NCBI GenBank assembly: GCA_903896675.1
Contig: CAITYU010000318.1
Span: 1 to 46,029, forward strand
Direction of reading: 5' to 3'
Length of the DNA stretch: 46,029 nucleotides
From: an uncultured Planctomycetaceae bacterium
Lineage (GTDB): Bacteria > Planctomycetota > Planctomycetia > Planctomycetales > Planctomycetaceae
The notes below the pieces were generated by a model that was not told the DNA's origin, did no database searches, and was given only the letters and a program-made list of their open reading frames with translations. Shown here in pieces: positions 41,600-46,029 of the stretch; position 1 is the stretch's first letter, and every line of letters starts with the position of its first letter. Position numbers and translations under genes: made by a program.

Positions 41600-43999
41600 A
41601 TGGCCGAAACAAAAAGTGCGTGGGGCATTGACATTGGGCAGGCGGGCCTGAAGGCGATCAAGCTGCGGACCTCAGAGGACGGCCAGAAGGTCTTTGCGGT
41701 AGCCTTTGATTACATCGCTCACCCGAAAATTCTCAGTCAGCCCGACGCGATCCCTGAAGAACTGATTCGCGAGGCGATGAAAACGTTTCTTGAGCGAAAC
41801 AAGGTCGACGGGGATCTGATTGCGATCAGTGTTCCGGGCCAGAGTTCGCTGGCCAAGTTTATCAAGCTGCCACCGGTGGAAAGCAGCAAGGTGGCTGAGA
41901 TTGTCCGCTACGAAGCGCGGCAGCAGATCCCCTTCGACCTGAACGATGTGATCTGGGATTATCAGCCCGTGGGTGGTGGTGTGGAGGAAAGCGGTTTCAT
42001 GCTGGAGGCCGAGGTGGGCCTGTTTGCCATGAAACGCGAACTGGTTTACGACGCCATGAAACCCTTCACTCAGACGGGTCGCGAAGTTGAACTCGTACAG
42101 ATGGCACCTTTGGCCCTCTACAATTTCCTCTCTTACGATGTGCTTGGTTTCCGTCGCACTGCGGAAACTCCTGAGCCCCCGGCTCAGGAGGATTACCAGA
42201 TTGTGCTGGACATGGGCTCCGACAATTCCACCATGCTGGTGTCCAACGGACGCAGCATCTGGATTCGAAATGTTCCGATTGGAGGCAACCATTTCACTCG
42301 CGCTCTGACTCGCGAAATGAAACTGACCTTTGCCAAGGCTGAGCACCTGAAGTGCAATGCCACGAAGGCACCGGATCCCAAAGCCGTCTTCCAGGCGATG
42401 CGACCTGTCTTCAACGATTTCGTTTCAGAAATTCAGCGCACGATCGGTTTTTTCGGCAGCGTGAACCGGTCTGCTCGTATCCGTCGCATCATTGGTGTCG
42501 GCAATGGATTCCGACTGGCCGGCCTGCAGCGATTCCTCGAGCAGAATCTGCAGCAGTACACGGTCGAGCGATTGGAGACGCTCCGCGGAGTCACCGGGGA
42601 TTCGGTGCTCACCGATCCGCTGTTCTCAGAAAATATCATGACTTTTGCCGTCCCCTACGGCCTCGCCCTGCAGGCACTCGGCAGAACTCGTATTCGCACA
42701 ACATTGCTGCCGCCTGAGATTGCCATGGATCGAAAGATCCGTGCCAAGAAGCCGTGGGCCGTGGCTGGTGCTGCCGGACTGCTGCTGGCCATGGGTATCA
42801 GCACGATCGGCAGTGCCAGTGTGCTGCAGTCCTGGAGCGAAAAGAAGTGGGACGATTCCCAGAAGTACGTAAAATCCGTGCAGGGAGAAATCGGGACCCA
42901 GAAAACTGCATTTGACGGCGAGCTGGCAGCCCACAAGACGACTCTGGACAATATCGCCCAACTCGTGGCTCCACTGGAAAAACGATCCATGTGGATGGAA
43001 CTGTTCAAAGCGGTGAATGAGTGCCTGCCCAGCGAAGAGGGCAATGCTCTTGATGAAACGGACATCATGAAGCAGAAAAAGATTCGCCTGACGTCCATAA
43101 CCACTCGAAAAGTAACGGATGTTGCTGAGTGGCACAAGAAGTTCGTGGACGCCGGTCAGACCGAACTGTTTGCTGTTCCCGACCAGACAGCGCCTGCGGC
43201 AGCCCCCGGTTACATCGTTACCCTGCGTGGGTTCCACTTCTACAACCACAAGGACCTGCCGTTCGAGGCGACTGACAGACGGTTTGTTGAAAGTGCTTTC
43301 GTCAGCAATCTGCGCAAGTGGACGCTGGATGCCGGTGGCGTCGACGTACCTGTGGGCCAACTTGGAATTTCCTACCCAATCGTCGCTTATTGCCTCAAAT
43401 CCCCGATGCAGTACGACCCCAATCAACCCACCAGCGGGATGATGACCGGCGGTGGCATGATGGGCGGTGGCATGCTGGGCGGTGGCATGATGGACGGAAT
43501 GCTGGGTGGCAGTGGTGCCGATGGCGGTGACCTCGCTTCCTCTGGTGGCGTTGGAATGCCACCGGGCATGTCCGGAGGCGCTGGTATGATGTCTGGTGCC
43601 GGGATGCGCAGTGGCATGGGACCTCCGGGAATGGGTGGTGCGTCCATGGGACCACCGGGAATGGCCGGTGGGGCCGCCATGGGGCCTCCGGGAATGGGTT
43701 CCGGCGCCGGCATGATGGGTCCAGGAAAACGCGGTGCTCCTGGAGCTGGCGGCGAGGGAACAGGCAACGACCCCAACCAGCTTACCGGGGCTCAGGGACC
43801 AATCTTCCAGCAGCAGGAACAAAAACAACTGCAGGTTCTTGATCGATCGGATTTCGTCGTTCAGTTCATCTGGACTCCGACTGTCGACCGGGACCGCAAA
43901 CCCGAGGATCCTCGAATGACAGCGGCTGCAACCGCAGGTGGTGGCGATGCCGCAGCGGCACCGGCAGACCCGGCAGCAGCACCTGCAGCGGCACAATAG
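41600..43999 (+). CDS. pilM: PilM-PilN-like fusion, type IV pilus/T2SS assembly, with Gly/Met-rich region
   Basis: This 799-aa protein begins with the PilM actin-like cytoplasmic domain: WGIDIGQAGLKAIKL (phosphate-1 loop, D11), VRYEARQQIPFDL, LDMGSDNSTMLV (phosphate-2) and GVGNGFRLAGLQRFLE (adenosine site). At about 387-408 a membrane helix (WAVAGAAGLLLAMGISTIGS) leads into a coiled, PilN-like periplasmic part with VTLRGFHFYNH. The stretch at about 612-721 is almost purely Gly, Met, Ala and Pro. A short strand (FVVQFIWTP) and an Ala/Pro tail end it. In most bacteria PilM and PilN are separate proteins of about 350 and 200 aa. It should form the inner-membrane platform with the next gene, 79 nt downstream. 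Confidence 0.88.
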   Translation: MAETKSAWGIDIGQAGLKAIKLRTSEDGQKVFAVAFDYIAHPKILSQPDAIPEELIREAMKTFLERNKVDGDLIAISVPGQSSLAKFIKLPPVESSKVAEIVRYEARQQIPFDLNDVIWDYQPVGGGVEESGFMLEAEVGLFAMKRELVYDAMKPFTQTGREVELVQMAPLALYNFLSYDVLGFRRTAETPEPPAQEDYQIVLDMGSDNSTMLVSNGRSIWIRNVPIGGNHFTRALTREMKLTFAKAEHLKCNATKAPDPKAVFQAMRPVFNDFVSEIQRTIGFFGSVNRSARIRRIIGVGNGFRLAGLQRFLEQNLQQYTVERLETLRGVTGDSVLTDPLFSENIMTFAVPYGLALQALGRTRIRTTLLPPEIAMDRKIRAKKPWAVAGAAGLLLAMGISTIGSASVLQSWSEKKWDDSQKYVKSVQGEIGTQKTAFDGELAAHKTTLDNIAQLVAPLEKRSMWMELFKAVNECLPSEEGNALDETDIMKQKKIRLTSITTRKVTDVAEWHKKFVDAGQTELFAVPDQTAPAAAPGYIVTLRGFHFYNHKDLPFEATDRRFVESAFVSNLRKWTLDAGGVDVPVGQLGISYPIVAYCLKSPMQYDPNQPTSGMMTGGGMMGGGMLGGGMMDGMLGGSGADGGDLASSGGVGMPPGMSGGAGMMSGAGMRSGMGPPGMGGASMGPPGMAGGAAMGPPGMGSGAGMMGPGKRGAPGAGGEGTGNDPNQLTGAQGPIFQQQEQKQLQVLDRSDFVVQFIWTPTVDRDRKPEDPRMTAAATAGGGDAAAAPADPAAAPAAAQ
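43432..43740 (+). repeat. Gly/Met-rich low-complexity region in pilM
   Basis: About 100 codons are made mostly of GGM, GGGM and PPGM-type units. Recurrent DNA words such as GGTGGCATG and GGACCTCCGGGAATG show short-unit duplication. A similar composition recurs in the next gene. Confidence 0.85.
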
Positions 44000-44078
44000 T
44001 CCCTCCCGGCTGAAATTCTCTCTTCAAACCACGCAGCTTCGAATACGGTATCTCAGGCAGTACAAAGGACATCCAGCC

Positions 44079-46029
44079 ATGGACAAGCTTCAGCCGCTGA
44101 TCAGACATCACTACTGGATCTGTTTCGGTTTCGCGCTGATCTTTACGGTGACCGGTTGGTTCCTTGCCAGCGGGTCGCTCGGCGAAGCCATCGCAGCCCG
44201 GGAAACGGCAGTGAAGGGATCGTTCACCGAGGCGAAGTCCAACGCCGACGCCCCGAATAGCCGCTGGGTGGATGCTGCAAAACTGAAGAATGAGGCAGAC
44301 GCAGCATCATTCAAAACAGCGTCGACCCAGCTTCGCGAACGCCAGAAAAGTGCTCGACAGTGGCCTGCCAAAGTCGCTGAGAAAATGAAAGGCATCAACT
44401 TCCAGGATCAGATCAAAGACCAGCTGACACGAGAACTCTGGGCATCCATCTATGGCTCCGAGATCGAAGAAATGCTGAAAATCGTTCGCCCGTTTCAGAT
44501 TGAAACAGGCGAAGGGCTGGTCGTCGTGGACTCCAACCGCATCACGCACCGCCCCTACAACGGATGGACGACACGCCCCCCTGAATCCAAGGAAATCTGG
44601 GATGCTCAGGAAGACATCTGGTTGCTCCGCTCATTGCTGAATTCCATCAACAATGTCAATGGCAACGCCGAACGCATCACCGAAGCACCCGTTCGGGAAA
44701 TCTATCGACTGACTCTGCGAGGTGGTGATCGCAACGCGACTCCGTCCGCCCCCGGGGCCGGAGCAGGTGGGATGGGTGGCATGGGCGGTATGGGTGGCAT
44801 GATGGAAACCAGTGGTGCGGCATCCGCTGGCGGTGGAGACGGTGGGATCATGGGAGGTGGCGGTGGTGCCGCAATTGGCTCCTACCCAGGCAAGGATTTC
44901 GAGGGCAACGCTGGCAGCGACATTCTTGGAGAAGAGTTTGGAGCTGATGCTTCCGCGGCTGCCGGGGGTGGTGGCGGAATGATGGGTGGCATGCCCGGCA
45001 AAGGAGGCATGGGCAGCATGGGCATGTCCGAAATGTCCGCCGGCATGGGCGCCGGAGGCGGAGATGCCGGGGGTGGCGGGGGTGCCGCAGCAACTGAAGA
45101 GAAAAGGTACGTTGATGAAGTTGCTGACTCCTACAAGACTCGAGCGTTCCTGCTGGACGTGCGAGTTCGAGATGACAAATTGCCCGAACTGCTGGCCTCG
45201 CTGACAGACTCGGATTTCCCCGTGGAAATTGTTCGCGTTGAAATTCAAACCGTGTCTGGCTCGGCAGCCTCGGTCGGTGGCGCCGGCGGTGGTTTCGGCG
45301 GCTCTGATGACCTCGCTGGTGGTGGTGGAATGCCACCGGGTATGGGTGCTGGGATGGGTATGGCACCTGGCATGGGTGCGGGTATGGGCATGGCTCCCGG
45401 AATGGGTATGGGGGCTGGCATGGGTATGGGCCAGGGCGCGGGTATGCCGATGATGGGCGGTGCGGGAATGCCGGGCAAAGGCGGCCCCGGAGGTGGTATG
45501 CCAGGAGAACTGGGTGGGGGCCTGAGTGGTGCAGGCGGCATGTCCGGAGGTCCGGGTATGCAGGGCTTCGCCAGTTCCCCGACTCAGCGAGCCCAGCAGA
45601 TGCTCAGCCTCGCAATGTCAGACCAACTGCTGATTACTGTCAAAATCGGTGGCCTGATGACTTTGTACCAGTCTGCCCAGGAAGCAAATGCTGCTGAGGC
45701 AACCGAGGCGGCCAGTGTTGAAGAACGGGCGACCGCCGCCCCCGTGACGACGCCTTCCACCGACCCGAACGCTTCGGCACCGGATCCGAATGCTCCGGCA
45801 CCGGACCCAAACGCTCCGGCACCAGATCCGAACGCTCCGGCACCGGACCCGAATGCTCCGGCACCGGATCCGAACGCTCCGGCACCAGATCCGAACGCTC
45901 CGGCACCGGATCCGAAAGCTCCGGCACAGGATCCGAACGCTCCGGCACCGGATCCGAACGCTCCGGCACCGGACCCGAACGCTCCGGCACCGGACCCCAA
46001 TGCTCCGGCACCGGACCCCAATGCTCCGG
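44079..46029 (+). CDS. Bitopic PilO-like assembly protein with Gly/Met-rich and DPNAPAP regions, 3'-truncated
   Basis: The frame is open from the ATG at 44079 (AAAGGA about 9 nt upstream) to the window edge, giving at least 650 residues. Residues 12-31 form a membrane helix (YWICFGFALIFTVTGWFLAS). A helical segment follows (about 35-125), then a mixed domain to about 225. A Gly/Met-rich stretch covers about 229-338. A compact alpha/beta segment (about 344-393: FLLDVRVRDDKLPELLASL, then FPVEIVRVEIQ) resembles the ferredoxin-like domain of PilO/GspM. A second Gly/Met stretch (about 400-495) comes next. From residue 561 the heptapeptide DPNAPAP repeats to the edge. The PilO role is inferred from position after the PilM-PilN fusion. 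Confidence 0.8.
   Translation, partial: MDKLQPLIRHHYWICFGFALIFTVTGWFLASGSLGEAIAARETAVKGSFTEAKSNADAPNSRWVDAAKLKNEADAASFKTASTQLRERQKSARQWPAKVAEKMKGINFQDQIKDQLTRELWASIYGSEIEEMLKIVRPFQIETGEGLVVVDSNRITHRPYNGWTTRPPESKEIWDAQEDIWLLRSLLNSINNVNGNAERITEAPVREIYRLTLRGGDRNATPSAPGAGAGGMGGMGGMGGMMETSGAASAGGGDGGIMGGGGGAAIGSYPGKDFEGNAGSDILGEEFGADASAAAGGGGGMMGGMPGKGGMGSMGMSEMSAGMGAGGGDAGGGGGAAATEEKRYVDEVADSYKTRAFLLDVRVRDDKLPELLASLTDSDFPVEIVRVEIQTVSGSAASVGGAGGGFGGSDDLAGGGGMPPGMGAGMGMAPGMGAGMGMAPGMGMGAGMGMGQGAGMPMMGGAGMPGKGGPGGGMPGELGGGLSGAGGMSGGPGMQGFASSPTQRAQQMLSLAMSDQLLITVKIGGLMTLYQSAQEANAAEATEAASVEERATAAPVTTPSTDPNASAPDPNAPAPDPNAPAPDPNAPAPDPNAPAPDPNAPAPDPNAPAPDPKAPAQDPNAPAPDPNAPAPDPNAPAPDPNAPAPDPNAP
44763..45560 (+). 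repeat. Two Gly/Met-rich low-complexity stretches around a folded segment
   Basis: About 44763-45090 and 45280-45560 code for GGM/GMG-type units (for example GGMGGMGGMM and GAGMGMAPGMGAGMGM). The folded alpha/beta segment at about 45107-45256 lies between them. The style matches the Gly/Met region of the preceding pilM gene. Confidence 0.85.
45759..46029 (+). repeat. 21-bp tandem repeat encoding DPNAPAP, cut by window end
   Basis: Twelve full 21-bp units and a 19-base partial unit run head to tail in frame. The consensus CCGGATCCGAACGCTCCGGCA varies mainly at third positions (GAT/GAC, CCG/CCA/CCC, AAC/AAT). Variant units encode ASAP, PKAP and AQDP. The array continues beyond the window, so the true copy number is unknown. 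Confidence 0.95.

Noticed and set aside
42626-43996. Long minus-strand frame opposite pilM (about 456 codons)
   Set aside because: It is antisense to clear PilM motifs, and its His/Thr/Ser-rich part is the mirror of the Gly/Met codons.
45584-46021. Minus-strand frame with repeated GSGAGAF peptides
   Set aside because: It is the reverse reading of the DPNAPAP repeat; the plus-strand frame continues a protein with a membrane helix and folded domains.

Overview
The window looks like a chromosome segment from a member of the Planctomycetota. The strongest evidence is three DUF1559-type proteins with prepilin N-termini. Supporting signs are a sulfatase, an FG-GAP/ASPIC (CRTAC1-like) lipoprotein, very long TPR proteins, a formylglycine-generating-enzyme-fold protein and a REP-like palindrome whose arms read as 'GEAPAEP' and 'GSAGASPS'. 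I see no rRNA, tRNA, CRISPR array, transposase or phage gene. Both ends of the window cut through genes.

Left part (1-11.1 kb). A 5'-truncated secreted metzincin-like protein is followed by a minus-strand pair, queC and a small conserved protein. Next come a minus-strand FGE-fold protein that lacks the catalytic cysteine pair, then a minus-strand lipoprotein/DUF1559 pair ending in a clear rho-independent terminator. The divergent region at about 6.0-6.19 kb carries helically phased 7-mer repeats, like a PHO box, in front of a LamG/purple-acid-phosphatase-like phosphoesterase. Facing it are a minus-strand MFS carrier resembling organophosphate:phosphate antiporters and a PlsC-type acyltransferase. 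Together these suggest a phosphate-ester or glycerophosphate theme.

Middle (11.1-34.7 kb). A His/Cys-rich small exported protein and two more DUF1559 genes are followed by a strong terminator at 14.23 kb. From 14.30 to 34.69 kb nine genes run in one direction with short gaps or overlaps and no obvious internal terminator. They are an FG-GAP/ASPIC lipoprotein, a membrane-anchored TPR protein, a 72-aa lipoprotein, a TPR-rich protein of about 2,184 aa, a large secreted DNRLRE/DUF4091-like protein, an ACS-like MFS carrier, a GT39-like membrane glycosyltransferase, an AsmA-like protein and a two-domain alpha/beta hydrolase. This is the largest candidate system by gene count. An envelope-associated, carbohydrate-linked role is inference.

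Right part (34.7-46.0 kb). A minus-strand GT4 glycosyltransferase is followed by a plus-strand single-haem cytochrome-c'-like lipoprotein, a short-chain dehydrogenase, a type I sulfatase and bioA. The sulfatase stop and the bioA start overlap as ATGA. The window ends in a type IV pilus/type II secretion assembly locus. A PilM protein is fused to a PilN-like membrane and periplasmic part with a Gly/Met-rich tail. The next gene, a bitopic protein, has the same Gly/Met-rich character and ends in a 21-bp tandem repeat encoding DPNAPAP that runs off the window. This platform may serve the pseudopilin-like DUF1559 proteins in the same window. It is the most unusual architecture seen here.
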